A stretch of DNA of 9,690 nucleotides, taken from positions 1 to 9,690 of the forward strand of contig DBZJ01000112.1 in the NCBI GenBank assembly GCA_002311635.1, in the 5' to 3' direction. The translations under genes and the position numbers were made by a program. The first letter of the stretch is position 1. Each line of letters starts with the position of its first letter. Shown piece by piece: positions 1 through 6,566 of the stretch. Under the pieces are notes generated by a model. The model was not told where the DNA came from. It did no database searches and was given only the letters and a program-made list of their open reading frames with translations. This stretch comes from Syntrophaceae bacterium UBA1163 (GTDB lineage Bacteria; Desulfobacterota; BSN033; UBA1163).

Positions 1-50
1 AGACTTGCTTTTCAACATAGAAGAATGACAGTACGTAGAGGAGATTTTAG

Positions 51-770
51 GTGAAGAAGGGAATTTTACAACGCATCTCAGATTCGGCAGTGTGGCGGTC
101 GATCTTCAGAACCGGGATGCCCGATACTGATCTGAAACGTTCCCTGTTGATCTACAACAACTTTTTCCTCCATGTTTTCCCAGCCAAGATTAAGCGTCAC
201 GGCCTCCGCTTTTCTTACACATTCTGCCTGGGAGGGATCTCCTGCCTCCTTTTCATCGTTCTTACGGTCACTGGCATACTCCTGATGTTTCATTATACGC
301 CTTCCGTTGAAAGGGCCTACTTTGATATGCAGGCCTTGGCCCTTATCTTCAACGGAAAGATTTTAAGAAATCTGCATCGGTGGTCTGCTCATGGAATGGT
401 GGTGACGGTCTTCCTCCACATGGTGCGGGTATTCTACACGCGTTCCTACAGGCCCCCCCGGGAGTTTAATTGGGTGATCGGAATTGGCCTTCTCATTCTT
501 ACCTTGGCACTCAGTTATACAGGATATCTTCTCCCCTGGGATCAGCTCGCTTATTGGGGCATTACCGTAGGAACGACCATCATGACCTATACTCCCTTCA
601 TTGGAAATAATGTTCGTTTTTTTCTTCTGGGAGCGGATGAAGTGGGCCATGAGGCCTTGCTTCGTTTTTATGTCGTGCACTGTGTTGAGCTCCCTCTTAT
701 ACTGGGTGCCCTGATGGTCGTCCATTTCTGGAGGGTGAGAAAAGACGGAGGAATATCGGGACCATTGTAA
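51..770 (+). CDS. petB: Cytochrome b6-like diheme subunit of a quinol:cytochrome c oxidoreductase
   Basis: This 239-residue inner-membrane protein corresponds to the N-terminal, heme-bearing half of cytochrome b. It carries electrons from quinol across the membrane through two b hemes. Likely ligands are H109 (in NLHRW) and H123 (FLHMVR) on helix B, and H210 (RFYVVH) and H225 (VVHFW) on helix D. The 14- and 15-residue steps match cytochrome b6 rather than mitochondrial-type b. C59 in TFCLGG aligns with the b6 cysteine that covalently holds heme cn. LPWDQ (161-165) and the GISGPL C-terminus are also b6-like. The start is GTG with AGAGGAG about 7 bases upstream. The polypeptide ends after four membrane helices; the rest is encoded by the next gene, as in b6f. 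The N-terminal extension of about 25 residues is longer than in plant b6. Family assignment is firm; the quinone type is inferred. Confidence 0.95.
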   Translation: MKKGILQRISDSAVWRSIFRTGMPDTDLKRSLLIYNNFFLHVFPAKIKRHGLRFSYTFCLGGISCLLFIVLTVTGILLMFHYTPSVERAYFDMQALALIFNGKILRNLHRWSAHGMVVTVFLHMVRVFYTRSYRPPREFNWVIGIGLLILTLALSYTGYLLPWDQLAYWGITVGTTIMTYTPFIGNNVRFFLLGADEVGHEALLRFYVVHCVELPLILGALMVVHFWRVRKDGGISGPL

Positions 771-810
771 TATTGCGGATTTCGAAATGCAGATTGCGGA
801 ATTTAGTATT

Positions 811-832
811 CCCCTCACCCTGGGGTGAGGGG
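811..832. repeat. GC-rich hairpin between the two cytochrome b gene halves
   Basis: CCCCTCACC at 811-819 and GGTGAGGGG at 824-832 form a perfect 9-bp stem with a CTGG loop. It lies in the only sizeable gap (771-867) of the operon. No T-run follows, so it is unlikely to terminate transcription fully. It could stabilise or process the mRNA, or be a copy of a dispersed intergenic palindrome. The same gap has an 8-base direct repeat, ATTGCGGA, at 772-779 and 793-800. Confidence 0.6.
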
Positions 833-867
833 ACAATCCGGATTCAATACGAAGGGTGAAATTTAAA

Positions 868-1413
868 ATGGACAAGGATCAGGAAAAACTTTTCGTCAAG
901 GATCCCAACAAGACCTACGGCCTCATGGAGATTGTCGAAGGGACCTCACCGATGGTGGAGAAGGCTCCAGAAGATACGGTGGAGACCTTTCCGCATTACA
1001 TCATCCTTCTAACGATCTGCTCGTTAGCCGTCGCCTTCGCCCTTTTACTGATCTCCCTTTTCTTCGATGCCCCATTAGAAGATCTTGCAAATCCCCTCGT
1101 GACCCCGAATCCCGGAAAGGCACCCTGGTATTTTACAGGAATTCAGGAACTAATCCATTACACGAATAAGCCTGTGATTCCAGCCATTATCCTTCCTCTA
1201 CTTATCTTCGTGTGGCTTTTCTTGATCCCCTATATCGATAGGAAGCCAAAAACCAGATTCACGTCTCTTCTTAATCAAATCTTTATCGGCGGTGAAAAAC
1301 GGAGAACATTGATTACTTTATTTACCCTATTCATTTTCGGAGCCCTCATCTTCACAATGATCGGGTCCCTCTTTAGAGGACCCAATTGGAGTTTTGTCCT
1401 GCCATGGAAATGA
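868..1413 (+). CDS. petD: Cytochrome b C-terminal half (subunit IV-like)
   Basis: This 181-residue membrane protein supplies the C-terminal part of cytochrome b, including part of the quinol-oxidation (Qo) site. Three hydrophobic helices lie near residues 43-66, 103-121 and 148-167. The Qo-loop motif, PEWY in most bc complexes, reads APWY here (85-88) within GKAPWYFTGIQE, so the usual Glu is replaced by Pro. E94 just after it is a possible substitute proton acceptor; this is inference. A GTG at 856 opens the frame earlier, but ATG 868 is preferred because AAGGGTG at 852-858 is a well-placed ribosome binding site for it. A soluble N-terminus of about 40 residues precedes the first helix. The gene follows the b6-like gene after 97 bases and overlaps the Rieske gene by 10 bases, so the three products very probably assemble together. 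Confidence 0.91.
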   Translation: MDKDQEKLFVKDPNKTYGLMEIVEGTSPMVEKAPEDTVETFPHYIILLTICSLAVAFALLLISLFFDAPLEDLANPLVTPNPGKAPWYFTGIQELIHYTNKPVIPAIILPLLIFVWLFLIPYIDRKPKTRFTSLLNQIFIGGEKRRTLITLFTLFIFGALIFTMIGSLFRGPNWSFVLPWK

Positions 1414-1919
1414 TGAAAGAGAAAAAGGACCCCGGTTCACAGGCTGACAAGAAACCTATCTCCCGGAGGAGATTTATCGCGTATGTCTGGATTGCCGCAG
1501 CGGCTGTGGTGGTCGGCGAATTGATTGCCGGCACCTTTGCCTTTCTCTGGCCGAGGCGAAAGGGAGGGAAAATTGAAACCGTTTTTATCGGCGGTAAGGT
1601 GACCGACTTTAAAGTGGGCGAGGTTATTCCATTCCGTAAGGAGAGAACCTTTATTGTGAGAACAGAAGGAGGATTTTTAGCCATTTCCTCTGTCTGCACC
1701 CACCTCCACTGCATCGTTAACTGGAACGCGGTTCTTAAAGAATTCGAATGCCCTTGCCATGGAGCTAAATTCAACCAATTTGGAGAGGTGGTTGCAGGCC
1801 CTCCTCCACGCCCATTAGATCTTTATAAGCTTCAAATTGTGGCTGGAAACGTCGTCATTGATACAGTCGGCGGGATTGAAAGAAATAAGTTCGACCCTTC
1901 CCAGCTGGTCAAGGCTTAG
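1404..1919 (+). CDS. Rieske [2Fe-2S] iron-sulfur protein of the bc/b6f-type complex
   Basis: This 171-residue protein takes the first electron from quinol at the Qo site and passes it to a c-type cytochrome. The cluster motifs are CTHLHC (98-103; ligands C98, H100) and CPCHG (116-120; ligands C116, H119), with C103 and C118 as the usual disulfide pair. The N-terminus has SRRRFIAY (20-27) followed by a hydrophobic stretch to about residue 49, a Tat-type signal anchor that leaves the folded domain in the periplasm. After CPCHG come A121 and F123, where many high-potential Rieske proteins have Ser and Tyr. ATG 1404 is chosen because GGAG at 1388-1391 lies upstream; ATG 1410 and 1413 overlap the previous stop and are alternatives. 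A TTG at 1386 is unlikely. This gene lies third in the operon, whereas Rieske genes more often come first. Confidence 0.96.
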   Translation: MEMMKEKKDPGSQADKKPISRRRFIAYVWIAAAAVVVGELIAGTFAFLWPRRKGGKIETVFIGGKVTDFKVGEVIPFRKERTFIVRTEGGFLAISSVCTHLHCIVNWNAVLKEFECPCHGAKFNQFGEVVAGPPPRPLDLYKLQIVAGNVVIDTVGGIERNKFDPSQLVKA

Positions 1920-1920
1920 G

Positions 1921-2754
1921 ATGTTAGAGAACCTAATGGAAAAGAAGATATTGATCGCGACGATATTGACAGTGGCCACGGCTGCCCTCCTGACCGTCTA
2001 TTGGCTCCTGGAGCCCCATCGTGTCAGAGTCGAGGCGGAACAGACGAGATTGGAGGCCGCTGGAAAAGGAAAAATTCTTTACCAGAAACATTGCGCCCGA
2101 TGCCACGGGGAGAACGGAGCCCCTCAAAGGGGAATCCGTGCAATCAACTCAAAAAACTATCTGAAGGCCGTCAATGACACGATCCTTTATAAAATCATTG
2201 AACGGGGAATCCCCGGAACGGGAATGGTTGCCCTAAGCGATACGGAAGGAGGCCCGCTCAATCCAGAACAGATCCATCAACTGGTGGCCTTTATTCGAAA
2301 CTGGGAAAAGACAGCGCCTTCGTTAGCCGAGGAAGCCGTCCCCAAGAAAACCCTTTTTGTCCAGGAAGAGGCAGGCTATGTCGGCTCCGAATTTTGCATC
2401 GGATGCCATCAGGATCTTAACAAGGAAAAGATCAACGCCTGGAGAAAATCCCCCATGACAACAGAGGCCTTTTCTCTTATCAAAAATGAAAAGGATACAA
2501 CCAAATGTATTCCCTGCCATGCTACCGGCTATGACCCGGAAAAGAAAACCTACTTAGAAAAGAATGTCGGGTGTGAAGCCTGTCATGGCCCGGGTGAAAA
2601 ATATCAAGAAATGATGATGGGTGCAAATGCCCAAGAAGGTGGCAAAATAGCGAGGCAGAATGCCCTGAAATCCTGCACCCGATGCCACCATCCCCACATT
2701 GAGAAAGAAGAACATGTGATCCTGGCAAGAAAAGGGAAACTGCTTTATCCCTAG
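1921..2754 (+). CDS. Membrane-anchored pentaheme cytochrome c (monoheme plus c554-like tetraheme module)
   Basis: This 277-residue protein has five CXXCH heme c sites: C58-H62, C159-H163, C196-H200, C218-H222 and C252-H256. Residues 8-30 form one hydrophobic N-terminal segment, read as a signal anchor placing the hemes in the periplasm. Residues 45-130 resemble a class I cytochrome c with M102 (PGTGM) as likely sixth ligand. Residues 150-265 resemble the cytochrome c554 family (YVGSEFC, CHATGYD, CEACHGPG). It begins one base after the Rieske stop, so it is probably the electron acceptor of the complex, replacing cytochrome c1 or f; this role is inferred from position. ATG 1921 has AAGG six bases upstream; ATG 1936 is an alternative start. 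The frame stays open to 1837, but that stretch overlaps the Rieske gene and is discarded. The downstream partner is not visible here. Confidence 0.92.
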   Translation: MLENLMEKKILIATILTVATAALLTVYWLLEPHRVRVEAEQTRLEAAGKGKILYQKHCARCHGENGAPQRGIRAINSKNYLKAVNDTILYKIIERGIPGTGMVALSDTEGGPLNPEQIHQLVAFIRNWEKTAPSLAEEAVPKKTLFVQEEAGYVGSEFCIGCHQDLNKEKINAWRKSPMTTEAFSLIKNEKDTTKCIPCHATGYDPEKKTYLEKNVGCEACHGPGEKYQEMMMGANAQEGGKIARQNALKSCTRCHHPHIEKEEHVILARKGKLLYP

Positions 2755-2828
2755 CGCAAAAAGAAATAACGATCCCAACTCGTCGAAGACGGCCATCACG
2801 ATACCCTCTGTCTTTCTTGGTACAGGAC

Positions 2829-2845
2829 TGGCGAGAAGCTCGCCA
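2829..2845. repeat. Short hairpin in the gap between convergent genes
   Basis: TGGCGAG (2829-2835) and CTCGCCA (2839-2845) form a 7-bp perfect stem with a 3-base loop. It sits in the 148-base gap between the pentaheme cytochrome gene and the convergent DHH-family gene. There is no T-run on either side, so it is a weak terminator candidate at best. The rest of this gap shows no gene. Confidence 0.4.
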
Positions 2846-2902
2846 ATCATCGGTTATCCGGATCCATACCGGGCAATGCAGAAATAAGGTTTTTGGTTTG
2901 CC

Positions 2903-3919
2903 TCATTGGGAAGACCAGAGTGTAAAGATCTGTTCGAGCAGCTCCTTCTTCTTCTTCAGCATCTCCTGTTTCGATTTACACTGAACCGTCCCTGCGGCCG
3001 CTCCCGGGTGACCGTCTCCGATGTTGAGCGCTCGCATGATCTCGCCGATATTTTTATTCCGGTCTTGTCTGTTTCCGTTAATAGAGAGGGACATGGAGAC
3101 CCCCATGTCGTTACTCTTCACGCCCTGATGATCCATCAAACTATAGACTTCCAAAACCGCCAAGGCCTCTGGGTAGATCAAGAAGGCCAGGTTTCTGATG
3201 ACGTGGGGCCTCCGCTGGAAAGGGGTGAGATCGATGACGACCACCTCTTTCTTCTCATCCTGATCGCCGAAATAAGAAGCACCCTCAATGATTCGAAGCA
3301 TCCGTCCTTCTTCCTCTCTATATTTTTTCAACCCTCTCTGAACAAAATCGAGATGAGACACCTCCTCAATCGGACGGTCTCGAAGTTGTTGAACCAAATT
3401 TCTCATGTAGCTCGCCTGATCATTGGCCGATGGAAAAGAGACCTTTAAGGTTAAATCAATCACCCTCCCCGGGGTTTCTCTTCTCCAATCCTCTGCCGAA
3501 GAATATGAAAAGCTATCGATGACATCCGCCTCCTCCACCGCGTCCAGAAAATAGGCGGGGAGATCCCCTCTTTCAGAAAAATATTCAAAAACCACCCGAC
3601 TGCAACTTGGTTTCAAATCGAATCGGCCAGGAACGGATTTTGGATCGATCTTGCGGAGTGCCAGTTCCTGGAGATTTCCCTCGTGGTGGTCGAACCAGAG
3701 TCCGCATTGCAGAGGGTATGGCAAATCACAGACCACATCCTTCTCGGTGATCGTGATTTGAGAGCGGGTGATGGCAAGCGGACCCGCAAACAGCACCTTC
3801 TGAATTCCCAATGCCCACGAACAAACAGAGGCGCTGATGATACCATCAAAGTCGTTGTGGGTGATAATCTTTTCGTACACTTCTAAACTCGGACTAATAT
3901 GAGACGCCATCGGTTGCAT
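2903..3919 (-). CDS. DHH-family phosphoesterase (DHH-DHHA1 type)
   Basis: This 338-residue protein belongs to the DHH superfamily, which includes RecJ, NrnA-type nucleases, c-di-AMP phosphodiesterases and exopolyphosphatases; all use paired metal ions, usually Mn, to cleave phosphoester or phosphoanhydride bonds. Visible motifs are HNDFDG (21-26), D65 in CDLPY, FDHHEG (76-81) with the defining D77-H78-H79, D132 in EADVID, and the C-terminal DHHA1 substrate-binding signature GDGHPGAAAG (301-310). Motif I is HNDFDG rather than the NrnA-like form with PDGD, so a specific substrate cannot be named. No signal peptide or membrane segment is seen, so it is cytoplasmic. The frame continues upstream to 4519, but that part overlaps fur and the intergenic region. 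ATG 3919 has AAGG six bases upstream; ATG 3910 is an alternative. The gene is divergent from the iron operon, with no visible functional link. Confidence 0.9.
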   Translation of the reverse strand: MQPMASHISPSLEVYEKIITHNDFDGIISASVCSWALGIQKVLFAGPLAITRSQITITEKDVVCDLPYPLQCGLWFDHHEGNLQELALRKIDPKSVPGRFDLKPSCSRVVFEYFSERGDLPAYFLDAVEEADVIDSFSYSSAEDWRRETPGRVIDLTLKVSFPSANDQASYMRNLVQQLRDRPIEEVSHLDFVQRGLKKYREEEGRMLRIIEGASYFGDQDEKKEVVVIDLTPFQRRPHVIRNLAFLIYPEALAVLEVYSLMDHQGVKSNDMGVSMSLSINGNRQDRNKNIGEIMRALNIGDGHPGAAAGTVQCKSKQEMLKKKKELLEQIFTLWSSQ

Positions 3920-3935
3920 TCGCTCCCTTAAAAAA

Positions 3936-3964
3936 ATCTTAACAGAGCGCAAAAGCAAGGTCAA
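3936..3964 (-). promoter_or_regulatory. Predicted sigma-70 promoter of the DHH phosphoesterase gene
   Basis: Read on the minus strand, TTGACC (3964-3959) and TAAGAT (3941-3936) are separated by 17 bases. Each box differs from consensus by one or two bases. Transcription would begin near 3930, giving a leader of about ten bases that contains the ribosome binding site. Confidence 0.6.
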
Positions 3965-3973
3965 TTTGAAGCT

Positions 3974-3992
3974 CCTCGCCCACAGGGCGGGG
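3974..3992. repeat. GC-rich hairpin, first of two related copies
   Basis: CCTCGCCC (3974-3981) pairs with GGGCGGGG (3985-3992) over a 3-base loop, with one G-T pair. Its core CCCACAGGGCGGGGC (3979-3993) matches CCCACAAGGCGGAGC at 4037-4051 with two differences, so the two hairpins appear related. They lie between the divergent promoters and may be copies of a dispersed intergenic repeat. Confidence 0.5.
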
Positions 3993-4035
3993 CTCCCCGG
4001 AAAGGAATTCTCTTTAATATTGTGCCCCTTTGCCC

Positions 4036-4059
4036 CCCCACAAGGCGGAGCCTGTGGGG
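4036..4059. repeat. GC-rich hairpin, second of two related copies
   Basis: CCCCACAAGGC (4036-4046) pairs with GCCTGTGGGG (4050-4059) with one bulged A and a 3-base loop. GTGCCCC at 4022-4028 can also pair with GGGGCAC at 4056-4062, giving an alternative fold. The stem ends about 18 bases before the -35 box of the fur promoter. There is no T-run on either strand to make it a clear terminator. Confidence 0.5.
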
Positions 4060-4076
4060 CACTTTGCCGGCCAGAA

Positions 4077-4105
4077 TTGACAAATGAAAGGGGATAGGTT
4101 AATAT
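4077..4105 (+). promoter_or_regulatory. Predicted sigma-70 promoter of the fur-feoB operon
   Basis: A consensus -35 box TTGACA (4077-4082) is followed after exactly 17 bases by TAATAT (4100-4105), one base from the consensus -10. Transcription should start near 4111-4113, leaving a leader of about 25 bases. No other candidate this close to consensus was seen in the gap. The strength of the promoter fits a gene set controlled by a repressor. Confidence 0.8.
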
Positions 4106-4125
4106 GAAATTGAAATTCAATTTCA
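4105..4125. promoter_or_regulatory. Fur-box-like operator over the fur-feoB transcription start
   Basis: Half-sites TGAAATTGAA (4105-4114) and TTCAATTTCA (4116-4125) form a perfect 10-1-10 palindrome. It begins at the last base of the -10 box and covers the predicted transcription start, where a bound repressor would block RNA polymerase. The A/T-rich, GAAAT-type sequence resembles Fur-family operators, and the first gene downstream encodes Fur. The expected behaviour is repression of the operon when Fur is loaded with Fe(II), including repression of fur itself. The site is seen directly; binding by this Fur is inferred. Confidence 0.78.
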
Positions 4126-4138
4126 AATAGGCATGCCG

Positions 4139-4588
4139 ATGAAGGCCGATTTGTTTAAGGCAAGGATTTCCAAAGAGGGGCTGAACGCAACCCGACAACG
4201 GGAAGAAATACTCAATACCTTCCTGAATTCTTCCGGTCATAAGAGCCTCGCGCAGATCTATGCGCAGGTCGTCAAAACGAACCCTAAGATCGGCTACACG
4301 ACCGTTTATCGCACCCTGAAGCTGCTCACCCGTCTCGGTTTGGCAACCCAACGAAAATTTGGCGACGGGAAGACCCGCTATGAACCCAGTTCGGAAGGGG
4401 ACCATCATGATCACCTGATATGCCTCGACTGCGGAAAGATCATTGAATTCGAGGACCAAACGCTTGAAACCCTTCAGAATGGAATTGCGCAACGTCACCG
4501 GTTTAAGATCTCTGATCATCGCCTGGAACTCTACGGTCGTTGTGAGGAATGCAACCGGAAGAGAGGAACCGTCAGGAGAAAGAGTTAG
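4139..4588 (+). CDS. fur: Fur-family ferric uptake regulator
   Basis: This 149-residue protein is a metal-dependent dimeric repressor that binds palindromic operators when loaded with its metal. The N-terminal winged helix includes TRQREEIL (18-25) and the recognition helix in GYTTVYRTLKLL (52-63). The dimerisation domain has HHDHLIC (89-95), which supplies regulatory-metal ligands. Two structural zinc Cys pairs are present, C95/C98 and C135/C138. ATG 4139 is preferred because TAGG at 4128-4131 lies seven bases upstream; ATG 4133 lies only one base from it. PerR and Zur share this fold, but position directly before feoB and behind a Fur-like palindrome favours iron sensing. The gene ends three bases before feoB. 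Fur most likely represses its own operon under iron sufficiency. Confidence 0.93.
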   Translation: MKADLFKARISKEGLNATRQREEILNTFLNSSGHKSLAQIYAQVVKTNPKIGYTTVYRTLKLLTRLGLATQRKFGDGKTRYEPSSEGDHHDHLICLDCGKIIEFEDQTLETLQNGIAQRHRFKISDHRLELYGRCEECNRKRGTVRRKS

Positions 4589-4591
4589 CGG

Positions 4592-6565
4592 ATGACACCT
4601 CCCAGCAAAATAACATTAAGATGGACCGATGTCTCCAGGGAAAAATTGATTCTCATTGGAAACCCGAATGTCGGCAAGTCGGTCATCTTCAATTATCTCA
4701 CGGGCAAATACGTCACCGTCTCAAACTATCCCGGGACGACCGTGGAAGTTTCCACTGGCACTTTGTCCGCTCACGGAAAGAAGTTTCAGGTTCTTGACAC
4801 CCCCGGGGTCAACTCCCTTATTCCAATGTCAGAAGATGAGAAAGTGACCCGGGACATCCTCCTCAAAGAGCCCAAGAGCTGTTTGGTCCAGGTCATCGAT
4901 ACGAAAAATATTCGTCGGGGTCTTCTCATCTCCCTTCAACTATTGGAGATGGGGCTTCCGTTCATCGTCCTCTTGAATATGTGGGACGAGGCAAAGAGCC
5001 GAGGCATCGACATTAACATGCAGACGCTGTCCGAGATCTTGGACGCTCCCATCCTGAAAACCGTAGCCACCAGAAAAAAAGGCCTTGAGAAGATCAAAGA
5101 AAATCTCCAGGCCCGCCCGCCCTCTTCGATCTCGGTCAATTATCCAGATGTCATTGAAGGCGGCCTCTCAAAAATAACTTCTCTCCTTCCTGAAGCCACT
5201 ATATCCAAGCGGTCTTTAGCACTCATGCTGCTCTCCGGGGACGAGAGCCTTGCCGAATGGCTTCACACGAATCTTTCGGAAAACAATGTCTTGCAAATTG
5301 AGAAAATCCGCCAGGAGATCCAGGTTCATCTTGCTGATTCGATCGGTTATCTGATCAATCAGGCCAGACTCCGAAAGGTGGATGAAGTCTTGTCGAAAGT
5401 AATGGGGCTGCGAGGAGAGGCGCCTAAGTCCATCTCCTCCTTTTTAGGAAACCTCTCCCTTCATCCTATCTGGGGGATTCCCATCCTTCTGCTGGTCCTC
5501 TTGGGCACCTACGAATTTGTCGGGGTCTTCGGGGCACAAACCAGCGTTAAATTCCTAGAGGAAACCCTATTTGGGAGGTGGGTTCTTCCACCCGTCGCCA
5601 CTCTCTTCCAGCGCTTTGTCCCTATCCCCTTCATTCAAGAATTTTTCATTGGCCCCTATGGCGTCATCACCATGGCTCTCACGTATGCCATTGCGATCGT
5701 TCTCCCCATTGTGGGCTGTTTCTTTCTGGTCTTTGGACTGATGGAGGATTCGGGATACTTACCCAGACTGGCCGTGATGACCAATCAAATCTTCAAAAAG
5801 ATGGGGTTAAATGGTAAGGCGGTGTTGCCCATGGTTCTGGGTCTCGGATGCGACACCATGGCCACCATGACCACCCGAATTCTGGAGACTGAAAAGGATC
5901 GCACCATTGTGACGCTGCTCTTAGCGCTTGCCGTACCCTGTTCTGCCCAATTAGGGGTCACCCTCGGAATGTTTGCAAGCCTTCCTGCCCTCTACCTCTT
6001 CACATGGATATTTATTATCGCTGGGATTCTGATCTTGGTAGGTTATTTGGCATCGCGGGTGATCCCGGGTGAAGGTTCTGATTTCATCTTGGAGATTCCA
6101 CCCTTAAGGATTCCTCTCATCTCCAATGTGATCGTCAAGACCCTGGCCCGGATTGAATGGTACCTGAAAGAAGCGGTTCCCCTTTTCATTCTGGGCACCG
6201 TGATTCTTTTTGTACTTCACAAAACAGAAGTCTTAACCCTTTTAGAAAGGGCTGCCACCCCGTTGATCGTCCATTTCCTGGGTCTCCCCGCTAAGGTGAC
6301 GGAAGCCTTTCTCATCGGGTTTCTTCGAAGGGACTATGGAGCAGCAGGCCTATTCGTTTTGTCCAAAGAGGGCCAACTCAATTCCCATCAAATCCTGGTC
6401 AGCCTGGTAACCATCACTCTTTTCATCCCCTGCATTGCCCAGTTTTTTATGATGATCAAAGAGAGAGGGTTAAAAAAAGCTTTGTGGATATCGGCGGTGA
6501 TCATCCCCGTTGCTTTTGGAGTGGGTGGAATGGTAAATTTTTTATTAAACATTTTTGGAGTGTGA
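4592..6565 (+). CDS. feoB: FeoB ferrous iron transporter
   Basis: This 657-residue inner-membrane protein imports Fe(II), coupled to an N-terminal GTPase-like domain. G-motifs are G1 GNPNVGKS (23-30), G2 threonines T49/T50 in YPGTT, G3 DTPG (69-72), G4 NMWD (129-132) and a G5 loop near 158-160. A helical GDP-release domain follows to about residue 270. Two Gate-type blocks come next: the first has GLGCDTMATMTTR (417-429) and VPCSAQ (448-453), and the second includes FLRRDYGAAG (577-586) and PCIAQ (613-617). C420, C450 and C614 match the conserved cysteines proposed for the iron path. The CDTM segment differs from the usual CNVP. The length is shorter than the 773 residues of E. coli FeoB. AGGAG at 4574-4578 lies 13 bases before ATG 4592, slightly far, so coupling to fur translation is likely. 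Confidence 0.97.
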   Translation: MTPPSKITLRWTDVSREKLILIGNPNVGKSVIFNYLTGKYVTVSNYPGTTVEVSTGTLSAHGKKFQVLDTPGVNSLIPMSEDEKVTRDILLKEPKSCLVQVIDTKNIRRGLLISLQLLEMGLPFIVLLNMWDEAKSRGIDINMQTLSEILDAPILKTVATRKKGLEKIKENLQARPPSSISVNYPDVIEGGLSKITSLLPEATISKRSLALMLLSGDESLAEWLHTNLSENNVLQIEKIRQEIQVHLADSIGYLINQARLRKVDEVLSKVMGLRGEAPKSISSFLGNLSLHPIWGIPILLLVLLGTYEFVGVFGAQTSVKFLEETLFGRWVLPPVATLFQRFVPIPFIQEFFIGPYGVITMALTYAIAIVLPIVGCFFLVFGLMEDSGYLPRLAVMTNQIFKKMGLNGKAVLPMVLGLGCDTMATMTTRILETEKDRTIVTLLLALAVPCSAQLGVTLGMFASLPALYLFTWIFIIAGILILVGYLASRVIPGEGSDFILEIPPLRIPLISNVIVKTLARIEWYLKEAVPLFILGTVILFVLHKTEVLTLLERAATPLIVHFLGLPAKVTEAFLIGFLRRDYGAAGLFVLSKEGQLNSHQILVSLVTITLFIPCIAQFFMMIKERGLKKALWISAVIIPVAFGVGGMVNFLLNIFGV

Positions 6566-6566
6566 T

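Noticed and set aside
1..54. Tail of an upstream gene ending next to the cytochrome b gene
   Set aside because: Two frames are open from base 1 (ending at 28 with DLLFNIEE and at 54 in a GTGA overlap), but 8 to 17 codons are too few to tell a real C-terminus from chance.
1837..1920. N-terminal extension of the pentaheme cytochrome
   Set aside because: It overlaps the Rieske coding region in another frame, and the signal-anchor segment begins only after ATG 1921.
2554..2850. 98-residue minus-strand frame across the end of the pentaheme cytochrome gene
   Set aside because: Most of it is antisense to the heme-binding coding sequence, and no start signal or domain supports it.
4036..4062. Intrinsic terminator or riboswitch before the fur promoter
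   Set aside because: No T-run follows the stem, no gene ends nearby on the + strand, and the structure lies upstream of the predicted transcription start, so it would not be in the fur leader.
3920..4519. Upstream extension of the DHH phosphoesterase frame across fur
   Set aside because: The extra 200 codons run antisense to fur and through two hairpins and both promoters, have no domain, and the DHH motifs begin after ATG 3919, which has its own ribosome binding site.
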